From an uncultured Acidimicrobium sp. (lineage in GTDB: Bacteria > Actinomycetota > Acidimicrobiia > Acidimicrobiales > Ilumatobacteraceae), in NCBI GenBank assembly GCA_903895515.1, contig CAITUB010000282.1:1-10464 (forward strand): DNA of 10,464 nt, written 5' to 3'. Below the pieces are notes generated by a model, which searched no databases, had not been told where the DNA came from, and saw only the letters and a list, made by a program, of their open reading frames with translations. A program made the position numbers and the translations under genes. Below, one piece after another: positions 1-6,101 of this stretch (positions within the stretch are counted from its first letter, which is position 1; every line of letters starts with the position of its first letter).

Positions 1-329
1 GAACTTGAAGGCGATGCGCCTGCACCAAGGCCAAGAATGAACCTGCCGCCCGAAATTTCCTGCACCGTTGCAGCCGCATTGGCAACAATCGCCGGGTCGC
101 GTAAGCCAGCGTTCACCACAAGCGAGCCAAGACCAATGTTGCGAGTTGCCGCAGCAAGCGCACCAAGTGTGGCAAAGCATTCGGGCATGGACGGAGCATT
201 CATTACCGAACCAGACAAATGATCAGCAATCCACAAGGTGTTATAGCCAGCGCGGTCTGCAGCGTGAGCTGTAGACCACAACTCAGGCCACGTGCACTGG
301 CCTTGATTGACCTGAAGGTCAATAATCAC
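1..329 (-). CDS. Luciferase-like (LLM class) monooxygenase, N-terminal part, cut by window edge
   Basis: The minus strand from a GTG at 329 is open to the left edge, giving 109 residues of an LLM-family flavin or F420-dependent oxidoreductase. The N-terminal half of the TIM barrel is visible: the opening strand (IIDLQVNQG), an early helix with WPELWSTAHAADRAGYNTLWIADHL, then RNIGLGSLVVNAGLRDPAIVANAAATV and the SGGRFILGLGAG segment that is typical of this family. The class oxidises alcohols, imines or other small substrates with FMNH2 or F420; in actinobacteria F420 is common, but the cofactor is an inference. The gene follows the SDR gene with only two bases between the SDR stop and this start, so translation is probably coupled. 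A weak GAGAAG lies nine bases before the GTG. The C-terminal half is outside the window, so substrate and exact subfamily cannot be judged. Confidence 0.85.
   Translation of the reverse strand, partial: MIIDLQVNQGQCTWPELWSTAHAADRAGYNTLWIADHLSGSVMNAPSMPECFATLGALAAATRNIGLGSLVVNAGLRDPAIVANAAATVQEISGGRFILGLGAGASPSS
306..323 (-). other. Short perfect hairpin just after the LLM start codon
   Basis: ATTGACC and GGTCAAT form a perfect 7-bp inverted repeat around a 4-base loop. On the mRNA it begins three bases after the GTG start codon of the LLM gene, so it could hinder initiation or act as a small operator. It lies in coding sequence and may be chance. Confidence 0.4.
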
Positions 330-331
330 AG

Positions 332-1090
332 CTAGTTACTTCTCATGGTTTCGATGTTGCCGTCTACAGGCAGCACTTGGCCAGAGATGAAACGACCAGC
401 CGGCGAGCTGAGGAACACACACGACGCTGCAATGTCTTCAGGCTCAATAAATGTTTGCAACGACACTTGCTTTTCGTAACCCGTGCGAATTTCTTGTGAT
501 GTCTTGCCAACAGCTTGCGCTTCGCGATCAATCACGCCGTCCATGCGTGGACCACTTACCGAACCAGGACAAATGGCATTTACTCGCACACCAAATTCGC
601 CAAGCTCCATCGCCCACGACTTCGTGAGTCCGATTACTCCCCACTTCGCAGCAACATATGGCGAACGCAATGGGTAACCAAAAATTCCAGCGCTTGTTGA
701 AATGTTGATCATCGAGCCTTTCGTCTTCAACAACATCGGCACGGCAAAGTGCGTAACACGGAATGTTCCGCCCAAGTTCACGCGCACACACTCGTCGTAG
801 GCATCTGGGTCCATCTCATCCACACGCGCTGTCGGCCCAGGCACGCCAACGTTGTTTACCAAAATGTCGAGCCCACCCAAGTCGCGTTCAATTCCCTTAA
901 ACATTGCTTCCACATCTGAAGTCTTCGACACATCACAGATGTAGTTGGGCTTAGTTGAATCATTAACGTCGCACACCACAACAGTTGCGCCTGCATCACG
1001 CATTGCGTCGGCAATGACCTTGCCAATTCCTGAACCTCCGCCAGTTACTAATGCACGCAAACCGTCTAAACGAAAGCTCAATGAAGTCAT
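332..1090 (-). CDS. Short-chain dehydrogenase/reductase (SDR), classical type
   Basis: A 252-residue NAD(P)-dependent oxidoreductase, full length for classical SDRs. The Rossmann glycine motif TGGGSGIG is at residues 16-23. An aspartate ends the second strand (VVVCDVN, D41), which favours NAD(H) over NADP(H). NNVG is at 79-82, the helix-4 Asn at 105, the catalytic Tyr145 and Lys149 in YVAAK, and the PG motif at 175-176. At the canonical catalytic serine position, 13 residues before the Tyr, there is Thr132, flanked by Ser131 and Ser133. The C-terminal ISGQVLPVDGN is the usual SDR ending. The ATG at 1090 gives the expected N-terminus. The gene is divergent from the dioxygenase operon and in tandem with the LLM gene, so a redox role in the same pathway is plausible. 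The substrate is unknown. Confidence 0.93.
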   Translation of the reverse strand: MTSLSFRLDGLRALVTGGGSGIGKVIADAMRDAGATVVVCDVNDSTKPNYICDVSKTSDVEAMFKGIERDLGGLDILVNNVGVPGPTARVDEMDPDAYDECVRVNLGGTFRVTHFAVPMLLKTKGSMINISTSAGIFGYPLRSPYVAAKWGVIGLTKSWAMELGEFGVRVNAICPGSVSGPRMDGVIDREAQAVGKTSQEIRTGYEKQVSLQTFIEPEDIAASCVFLSSPAGRFISGQVLPVDGNIETMRSN

Positions 1091-1101
1091 AATTCAAACT
1101 T

Positions 1102-1113
1102 ATCCCTTACGGG
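1102..1113 (-). repeat. CCCGTAAGGGAT mini-hairpin, copy 1
   Basis: On the minus strand this is CCC, a GTAA (GNRA-type) loop and GGG followed by AT, in the 5' leader of the SDR gene. An identical 12-base copy in the same orientation lies after rsfS at 9881-9892. Here no T-run follows, so it is not a terminator; AAGGGA could be a distant ribosome-binding element. Confidence 0.4.
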
Positions 1114-1152
1114 CTATAGGACCCGAACAAATGAGTTAATTACATCGAATGG

Positions 1153-1158
1153 TAAAAT
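1153..1158 (+). promoter_or_regulatory. Possible -10 box (TAAAAT) for a leaderless dioxygenase operon mRNA
   Basis: TAAAAT ends seven bases before the ATG at 1165, and no purine-rich ribosome-binding site lies between. If used, transcription would begin at or next to the start codon, giving a leaderless mRNA, which is common in actinobacteria. No convincing -35 hexamer is seen at 16-18 bases upstream. The 74-base spacer must also carry the divergent SDR promoter; a TATAGC on the minus strand (1113-1118) is a weak candidate. Confidence 0.35.
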
Positions 1159-1164
1159 TGTCAT

Positions 1165-2031
1165 ATGGCAACTGCGAATACCGCGGTGTTAACAAGTCTT
1201 GACGCGAAGGTGCATTCGCTCGCCGAAATCCTTGCAGTATTCCATCGCGATGGTGGCGTAATCGTCCACAACATGCTGAGCGACGATGTCCGCAACAGCC
1301 TTCGCTCCGAACTTGCCGAATCCATGCAGACAACAGACGCTGGCACGAAGTCAAGCGACAAAGGCGTGCAGGAATTCTGGGGATCCAACACCAAGCGCTT
1401 CACTCGCCTGGCGTACCGGTCGAAGACGTTCCGCGATCATCTGCTGGTTCACCCCGTTCTGCGCGGAGTCGCAGACGACGAGCTTGGCCCACATTGTGCT
1501 TCGTATTGGATGAACACTGGTCAAGCCATGATCATCGGTCCTGGCGAAAAAGCACAATGGTTGCATCGCGACGCCGACAACTGGCCGCTTGTTCTTGGAC
1601 CAACCGCCAAACCCGTAACGGTGTCGTGCATGTTTGCGCTCTCCGACTTCACCGCCGAGGGTGGAGCAACGCGAGTGGTACCTGGCAGTCACCAGTGGGA
1701 TGACTTCACTCGCAAAGCAACCGATTCAGAAGTTTCTCAAGCAGTCATGCCAGCGGGAAGTGGTTTGATTTATTCGGGAACGGTTATTCATGGCGGTGGC
1801 GCAAACCAAACAGACAACTACTGGCGAGAAGGTTTGCATCTCTCCTATGTGGTTGGCTGGTTAACACCTGAAGAAGCCGGCTGTGTAGGTCTTCCTGAAG
1901 ACATTGCGCGCACGCTTTCTCCGATGCAGCAGCAGCTTCTTGGATACCGCTGTTACACAGGCGACGCAAAAGCAGCGCGCTTATGGACAATTGATTACGA
2001 AGACATACCTGTCGGAATGAAATGGGAGTAA
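1165..2031 (+). CDS. PhyH (phytanoyl-CoA dioxygenase) family Fe(II)/2-oxoglutarate oxygenase
   Basis: A 288-residue protein with the jelly-roll dioxygenase signature. The HxD pair is in WLHRDADNW (His134, Asp136), the distal iron ligand His209 is in TVIHGGG, and Arg221 in WREGLHLSY is the likely 2-oxoglutarate salt-bridge residue. DFTAEGGATRVVPGSH (residues 161-176) is the segment highly conserved in PhyH proteins. All catalytic positions are intact, so hydroxylase activity with 2-oxoglutarate and O2 is expected. The family includes phytanoyl-CoA, ectoine and many small-molecule hydroxylases, and the substrate here is not readable. It is the first gene of the plus-strand operon and ends three bases before the Rieske gene, so the two oxygenases are probably made together. 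The start is ATG at 1165, with no Shine-Dalgarno site. Despite the family name, phytanoyl-CoA itself is an unlikely substrate in this context. Confidence 0.92.
   Translation: MATANTAVLTSLDAKVHSLAEILAVFHRDGGVIVHNMLSDDVRNSLRSELAESMQTTDAGTKSSDKGVQEFWGSNTKRFTRLAYRSKTFRDHLLVHPVLRGVADDELGPHCASYWMNTGQAMIIGPGEKAQWLHRDADNWPLVLGPTAKPVTVSCMFALSDFTAEGGATRVVPGSHQWDDFTRKATDSEVSQAVMPAGSGLIYSGTVIHGGGANQTDNYWREGLHLSYVVGWLTPEEAGCVGLPEDIARTLSPMQQQLLGYRCYTGDAKAARLWTIDYEDIPVGMKWE
2024..2028 (+). promoter_or_regulatory. Ribosome-binding site of the Rieske gene
   Basis: GGGAG inside the last codons of the PhyH gene sits six bases before the ATG at 2035. It fixes that start and makes translational coupling across the 3-base gap likely. 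Confidence 0.6.
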
Positions 2032-2034
2032 AAC

Positions 2035-3135
2035 ATGTCAGCACCAGAAATTAGAGGGCTCCAAAAGAGCTTTACGCGAGATGAATACACGTCTCCTGCA
2101 ATTTTTGCATCAGAACTTGAAACCATTTTCAGCAAACACTGGTGCTACGTAGGCAGGGCCGACAAGCTCTCTCACATTGGCGACCGCATGGTGTGCAATG
2201 TTGGAAGCGAAAGCATCTTGATCGTGCGCAATCGCGAAAGCCAACTGCGCGCTTACTTCAATGTCTGTCAACATCGCGGCTCACAGTTGTGTGATGAAAG
2301 CGGATCTGGATATGGCGCCGCAATCACCTGCCCGTATCACGCATGGAGTTACTCGCTGGACGGAAAACTTGTCGGTGCAATTCATCATGAAAAAGAATCA
2401 TTCGATCGTGAATGCATTTCGCTAAAACAGGTTCGCGTAGATGAATGGCAGGGTTGTCTGTTCGTTTGTTTAGATAACGACGAAGTTCCATTGATGAATT
2501 GGCTTGAAAACATGTACAGCAAGCCACTCGACCTTGACAAGTTTGGAATGGCGGGTTTGAAGAGTGTGCGCACCACTGTGGATGAAGCACAAGCCAACTG
2601 GAAAGTTCTTGTCGAGAATTATTCAGAGTGCTTGCACTGCTCCGTCGTGCACCCTGAGTTCTGTGATCTCGTTCCAGTCTTTGCAACCGGTCGCACCGTT
2701 GATAAAGACCGAGGCGACTGGGGTGCAAACCTGGCTGATGGAGTGAACTCCATTTCGTTTAAGCAAAACCAAGGGTTAACGCTTATTCCTGGCATGGATG
2801 ACAAGTCGCTCTTTGGCGCCTACGTCTATCCAAATATGTTGATCGATGTTTCGCCCGACTCGGTAGCGGTCACCACCTATATCCCGCGTTCCCCTACGCA
2901 CACCACGGTCATTACCGACTACCTTTTCCCCGCCGATATGGCCGCCGACTCCAGCCTGGACCTGAATGCAGTGATCGATTTCAATGATTTGGTGAACCAC
3001 CAAGACATCGCCGTTTCCGAGCGGGTTCAACGTGGGACTGCCTCATCGGCCTTCAAACAGGCGTACCACACCGAAATGGAAAAGTACGCAATGCAGTTCG
3101 TCAAGCAATACAGGCAAGACACACAAACGCACTAA
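2035..3135 (+). CDS. Rieske non-heme iron oxygenase, carnitine/glycine-betaine/choline monooxygenase type
   Basis: A 366-residue oxygenase alpha subunit. The Rieske [2Fe-2S] ligands are Cys78, His80, Cys99 and His102 (CQHRGS and CPYHAW). The catalytic domain carries NYSECLHCSVVHPEF (195-209): Glu198 is at the bridging position, and His201 and His206 are the mononuclear iron ligands. Asp324 in NHQDIAVSERVQRG completes the facial triad. Glu rather than Asp at the bridge, and this motif as a whole, place it with CntA/YeaW, GbcA, plant choline monooxygenase and stachydrine demethylase, enzymes acting on quaternary ammonium compounds. Such enzymes hydroxylate next to the nitrogen, causing C-N cleavage or demethylation, with electrons from an FMN/ferredoxin reductase. 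No reductase gene is present here. The position between a dioxygenase and a Pot-type importer suggests that the imported cation is its substrate; which one is unknown. Confidence 0.9.
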   Translation: MSAPEIRGLQKSFTRDEYTSPAIFASELETIFSKHWCYVGRADKLSHIGDRMVCNVGSESILIVRNRESQLRAYFNVCQHRGSQLCDESGSGYGAAITCPYHAWSYSLDGKLVGAIHHEKESFDRECISLKQVRVDEWQGCLFVCLDNDEVPLMNWLENMYSKPLDLDKFGMAGLKSVRTTVDEAQANWKVLVENYSECLHCSVVHPEFCDLVPVFATGRTVDKDRGDWGANLADGVNSISFKQNQGLTLIPGMDDKSLFGAYVYPNMLIDVSPDSVAVTTYIPRSPTHTTVITDYLFPADMAADSSLDLNAVIDFNDLVNHQDIAVSERVQRGTASSAFKQAYHTEMEKYAMQFVKQYRQDTQTH

Positions 3136-3144
3136 GTTACCCTC

Positions 3145-4341
3145 ATGGAAAGACGCGATTTTCTTAAAACGCTCTTTGCAACTACCGGGGGAATCATTAT
3201 TGGGCCTTCGTTACTTGCAGCGTGCGGTGGGGCCACAACAAAATCATCGACTGGATTAATTATCGGCACTCCCGATTCACCAGTCACTCTCCCACTTGTT
3301 GGAGAGCCGATTGCAGATGGACTTGCCAATGAAGGTGGCACCATTGAAATTTTGAACTGGGCTGATTACACCAACCCAGAAGTGATCGCCGATTTCGAAA
3401 AGGCATTTGGCGTAACAGTGAAGCAAAGCATTTACGACAACGAAGATGCCGCAATTGCAAAGTTGCGCAACGGAACGCTGAAGCCAGACCTCATTATCGG
3501 TCTCACTGACACCGCGCTTGCCCGACTGATGGCAGGCGAACTGATTCAGCCTTTGAATCATTCATACATTCCAAATAAGGCAAACTTGATTACTGGTTTG
3601 CAGAACCCGTATTACGACCTTGGCGCGCAGTACACCATGGCTCAGTTCATTTACGGAAACGGAATTGGCTACCGCAGAGATCGCATTGACCCAGCAGAAC
3701 TTGCTGCACAGGGATACGACGCAATGTGGAATTCTGCATACAGCGGAAAACTCGGTGTCACTGATTCATATCGCGACATCGTCAGCCTCGCATTGTTCCA
3801 AGCCGGAGTAACCGATGTGAATACTGGCGATGCAGACATTCTTGCAGCGGCAAAGGAAAACCTCATTCGACTTCGGTCTGCTACAAATCCAAAAGTAGAT
3901 GTGTTGAGTTACCAGGAACTTCCTGCTGGCAACAGAGACATTGCCTACACCTGGTCGGGTGACATTTTGCTTGCACCGTTCTATTTGCCAGAAGGAACAA
4001 CTGCAGATGTTCTTGGATTCTGGTACCCAGAAAACACCATTACGGCAAACGACTTCCTCTGCATTCCAAAGGCTTCAGCAAAGCCAGTGGCTGCTCACCA
4101 GTTCATTAACTACTTGCTTGATAACGATGTTGCTGTAAAGAACCAGTCCTACGTTGGTTACCAACCTGCGCTCACGAACGTAAGTGCTGAAGCACTAATC
4201 AATGCGGGTGCAATTCCAGAAACACTTGTCGATGCAGTAATTGATGATGCCAAGTATCAGGCCGGAAAGCGACTCGTCAGCCTCACACCAGAAACTGATG
4301 CTCTTTGGAGCGACGTCTGGACGACGTTCACCGCGGGCTGA
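3145..4341 (+). CDS. potD: PotD-like extracytoplasmic substrate-binding lipoprotein of a polyamine-type ABC importer
   Basis: 398 residues. The N-terminus has a Tat-like ERRDFLK motif, a hydrophobic stretch and a lipobox LAAC with Cys27, so export, probably in folded form, and lipid anchoring at the membrane are expected. A Gly/Ser/Thr-rich linker follows, then a type II periplasmic-binding fold starting at about residue 67 (IEILNWADYTNPEV). By hand alignment to E. coli PotD, the ligand-cage Trp and Tyr (W72, Y75), Trp270 and Asp303 are kept. Positions equivalent to D168, E171 and W255 appear as Ser208, Asp211 and Ala301, so the ligand may not be a standard polyamine. The gene starts nine bases after the Rieske gene, has no clear Shine-Dalgarno site, and is followed after two bases by potB. 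The symbol reflects family only; spermidine or putrescine uptake is not proven. Confidence 0.9.
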   Translation: MERRDFLKTLFATTGGIIIGPSLLAACGGATTKSSTGLIIGTPDSPVTLPLVGEPIADGLANEGGTIEILNWADYTNPEVIADFEKAFGVTVKQSIYDNEDAAIAKLRNGTLKPDLIIGLTDTALARLMAGELIQPLNHSYIPNKANLITGLQNPYYDLGAQYTMAQFIYGNGIGYRRDRIDPAELAAQGYDAMWNSAYSGKLGVTDSYRDIVSLALFQAGVTDVNTGDADILAAAKENLIRLRSATNPKVDVLSYQELPAGNRDIAYTWSGDILLAPFYLPEGTTADVLGFWYPENTITANDFLCIPKASAKPVAAHQFINYLLDNDVAVKNQSYVGYQPALTNVSAEALINAGAIPETLVDAVIDDAKYQAGKRLVSLTPETDALWSDVWTTFTAG

Positions 4342-4343
4342 GT

Positions 4344-5225
4344 GTGAACAAAGCCGCCCGACTCTGGGCAGCACTTGCCGCCCCCGGTGCATTTTGGCTG
4401 CTGTTCTTTTTTGCAGTTCCGTTTTACGCTGTCGCCTGCGTTGCATTCGGTTCGATTGACCCGATCTTTCGCGATGCGATTCCGCAGTGGAACCCATTGC
4501 ATTGGAGTTTCAGCGAGTTCGGGGCCGTATTCAGCAGCGTGACCAGTGGACCGCTTCGCGGAGTATTTGCTCGCACCATTGTGTACGTCGTGAGTGCAAT
4601 GATCATGAGCTTCGCAATCGGTTTTCCTGTTGCGTACTACTTGGCTCGTCATGCAGGAAAACGGCGCATGTTGTTGTTGCTGCTCATCATTGCCCCGTTC
4701 TGGGTTAACTATCTCATGCGCATGTTGGCATGGGTTAACTTGCTCAGCCCATCTGGATTATTCAGTCGCTTCGTTGGGATGTTCGGCATTCATTACAACT
4801 GGCTTGATGGCTCGCCCATCACCGTCATTCTTGGACTTGTTTATGGATACGTGCCGTTCCTTATTTTGCCGCTGTACGCGACGCTTGAGCGCCTTGACTG
4901 GCGTCTTGTTGAAGCAGCACGCGACCTTGGCGCAACATCACGCCAGGCCTTTCGCGTAGTCACCGTTCCAATGGCCAAAGCCGGAGTAGCTGCAGCAGCC
5001 GTATTGATTGCACTGCCAATGTTTGGCGACTACTACACGAACGACTTGCTTTCTCGATCACCAAAAACCGAAATGCTGGGCAACCAAATTGACTACTACA
5101 TCAACAACAGCAGTCAGCCACAACGCGGCGCAATTTTGGTAATCATGTTGTCCACACTGTTACTTATTGCGCTGTCGTGGTATTTGCGCAGCACTTCTAA
5201 AATTGGCAAGGAACGTGTGCGATGA
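4344..5225 (+). CDS. potB: PotB-like ABC importer inner-membrane permease
   Basis: 293 residues from a GTG at 4344, two bases after the potD stop. A longer reading from a TTG at 4305 would add 13 charged residues before the first membrane helix and overlap potD by 37 bases, so the GTG is preferred. About six membrane segments are seen: residues 8-32, 78-102, 108-132, 158-180, 210-230 and a last one near 263-283. The coupling-helix EAA motif is LVEAARDLGA at 188-197, which docks on the ATPase. With PotC it would form the translocation channel for the ligand delivered by the lipoprotein. It shares a 4-base ATGA overlap with potC, the classic sign of coupled translation. Family assignment is firm; the transported compound is inferred only from context. 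Confidence 0.92.
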   Translation: MNKAARLWAALAAPGAFWLLFFFAVPFYAVACVAFGSIDPIFRDAIPQWNPLHWSFSEFGAVFSSVTSGPLRGVFARTIVYVVSAMIMSFAIGFPVAYYLARHAGKRRMLLLLLIIAPFWVNYLMRMLAWVNLLSPSGLFSRFVGMFGIHYNWLDGSPITVILGLVYGYVPFLILPLYATLERLDWRLVEAARDLGATSRQAFRVVTVPMAKAGVAAAAVLIALPMFGDYYTNDLLSRSPKTEMLGNQIDYYINNSSQPQRGAILVIMLSTLLLIALSWYLRSTSKIGKERVR

Positions 5226-6094
5226 CATCGGTTTCCACTCGTCGCGTTAAAGCACTCCCCGTCATTATTTGGGGCTACATCATTTGGAGCCTTGTTCCCG
5301 TTGTAATTGCAGTGATCTATTCGTTCAACGATGGACGAAGCCGCACGGTGTGGAAGGGCTTTTCGTTCCGCTGGTGGTTTGGCGACAAATATGCTTCGGT
5401 GTTTCACGACCCTTCCATGCGTCACGCAATTGTGAACTCTCTCGTTCTTGCCGTAACCACCATGTTGATCGTCACGCCACTAGGGCTCGCCCTCGCCATT
5501 GGCTCGCATCGCATGAAGGGCAAGAGCGCTGCAGCCGTGCAAGGAATGACATCCGTTCCACTCATCACGCCTGAAATCGTTGTTGGTGCTGCCCTGCTGC
5601 TTACCTTCACCCGCCTGTTCAGCGGAATTCCCCTTGGCTACCCAGCTCAGTTGCTCGGCAACGTGACTTTTTCGGTTTCAGCTGTAGTCGTCATCGTGCG
5701 CGCACGCTTGGTGTCAATTGGTTCAAGTTTTGAGGAAGCTGCACGCGACCTTGGCGCCACACGTTTTCAGGCATTGCGCTTTGTGCTCATGCCAATGCTG
5801 TGGCCTTCGATCATGGCCAGCTTTGTTGTCGTATTCGCAACGGTTATTGACGACTTCGTGATCACCAGTTTCCTTTCAGCTGGAGTTGATTCGGAAACCG
5901 TTCCGCTGCGTATTTACTCATCGGTAAAAGGTGGAGCGACACCTGCACTGAACGCACTCGCCACATTGCTTGTTCTCACCACGTTCACCGCACTCACTAT
6001 TGGCGTATTTGGTCTGTCGTTCTGGCGCAAACGCCATGGTGAAACCGGTGGATTCAAAGCAGCCCTTGCCGACCTCACCCGAATGGGCGAATAA
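5222..6094 (+). CDS. potC: PotC-like ABC importer inner-membrane permease
   Basis: 290 residues and the second channel subunit. The first membrane helix is at about residues 11-33, followed by an extracytoplasmic loop rich in Trp and Phe (44-56), then helices near 69-93, 106-130, 146-163, 191-215 and 245-272. The EAA coupling motif is FEEAARDLGA at 170-179, matching the one in PotB almost exactly. The ATG overlaps the potB stop codon (ATGA). The last codon is followed immediately by the stop codon of the oppositely oriented potA gene, with no spacer and no hairpin terminator. The C-terminal 25 residues are charged and cytoplasmic. It is the last gene of the plus-strand operon. Confidence 0.93.
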   Translation: MTSVSTRRVKALPVIIWGYIIWSLVPVVIAVIYSFNDGRSRTVWKGFSFRWWFGDKYASVFHDPSMRHAIVNSLVLAVTTMLIVTPLGLALAIGSHRMKGKSAAAVQGMTSVPLITPEIVVGAALLLTFTRLFSGIPLGYPAQLLGNVTFSVSAVVVIVRARLVSIGSSFEEAARDLGATRFQALRFVLMPMLWPSIMASFVVVFATVIDDFVITSFLSAGVDSETVPLRIYSSVKGGATPALNALATLLVLTTFTALTIGVFGLSFWRKRHGETGGFKAALADLTRMGE

Positions 6095-6101
6095 CTAGTT
6101 C
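6093..6101. repeat. AACTAGTTC element at the potC/potA junction
   Basis: AACTAGTT is a perfect 8-bp palindrome spanning the stop codons of both convergent genes. The same nine bases recur at the other end of potA (7143-7151). It contains CTAG, which is scarce in this window. It may be coincidence, since one half is constrained by the two stop codons. Confidence 0.35.

Noticed and set aside
2324..2728. 134-residue minus-strand frame inside the Rieske gene
   Set aside because: It is fully antisense to the Rieske and iron-binding motifs and has no domain of its own.
4305..4343. Upstream TTG start for potB
   Set aside because: It would overlap potD by 37 bases and add a charged 13-residue extension; the GTG at 4344, two bases after the potD stop, fits better.
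4257..4652. 131-residue minus-strand open frame across the potD/potB junction
   Set aside because: It is antisense to two clear transporter genes and its translation is rich in Arg, Gln and His with no recognisable domain, as expected for a shadow frame.
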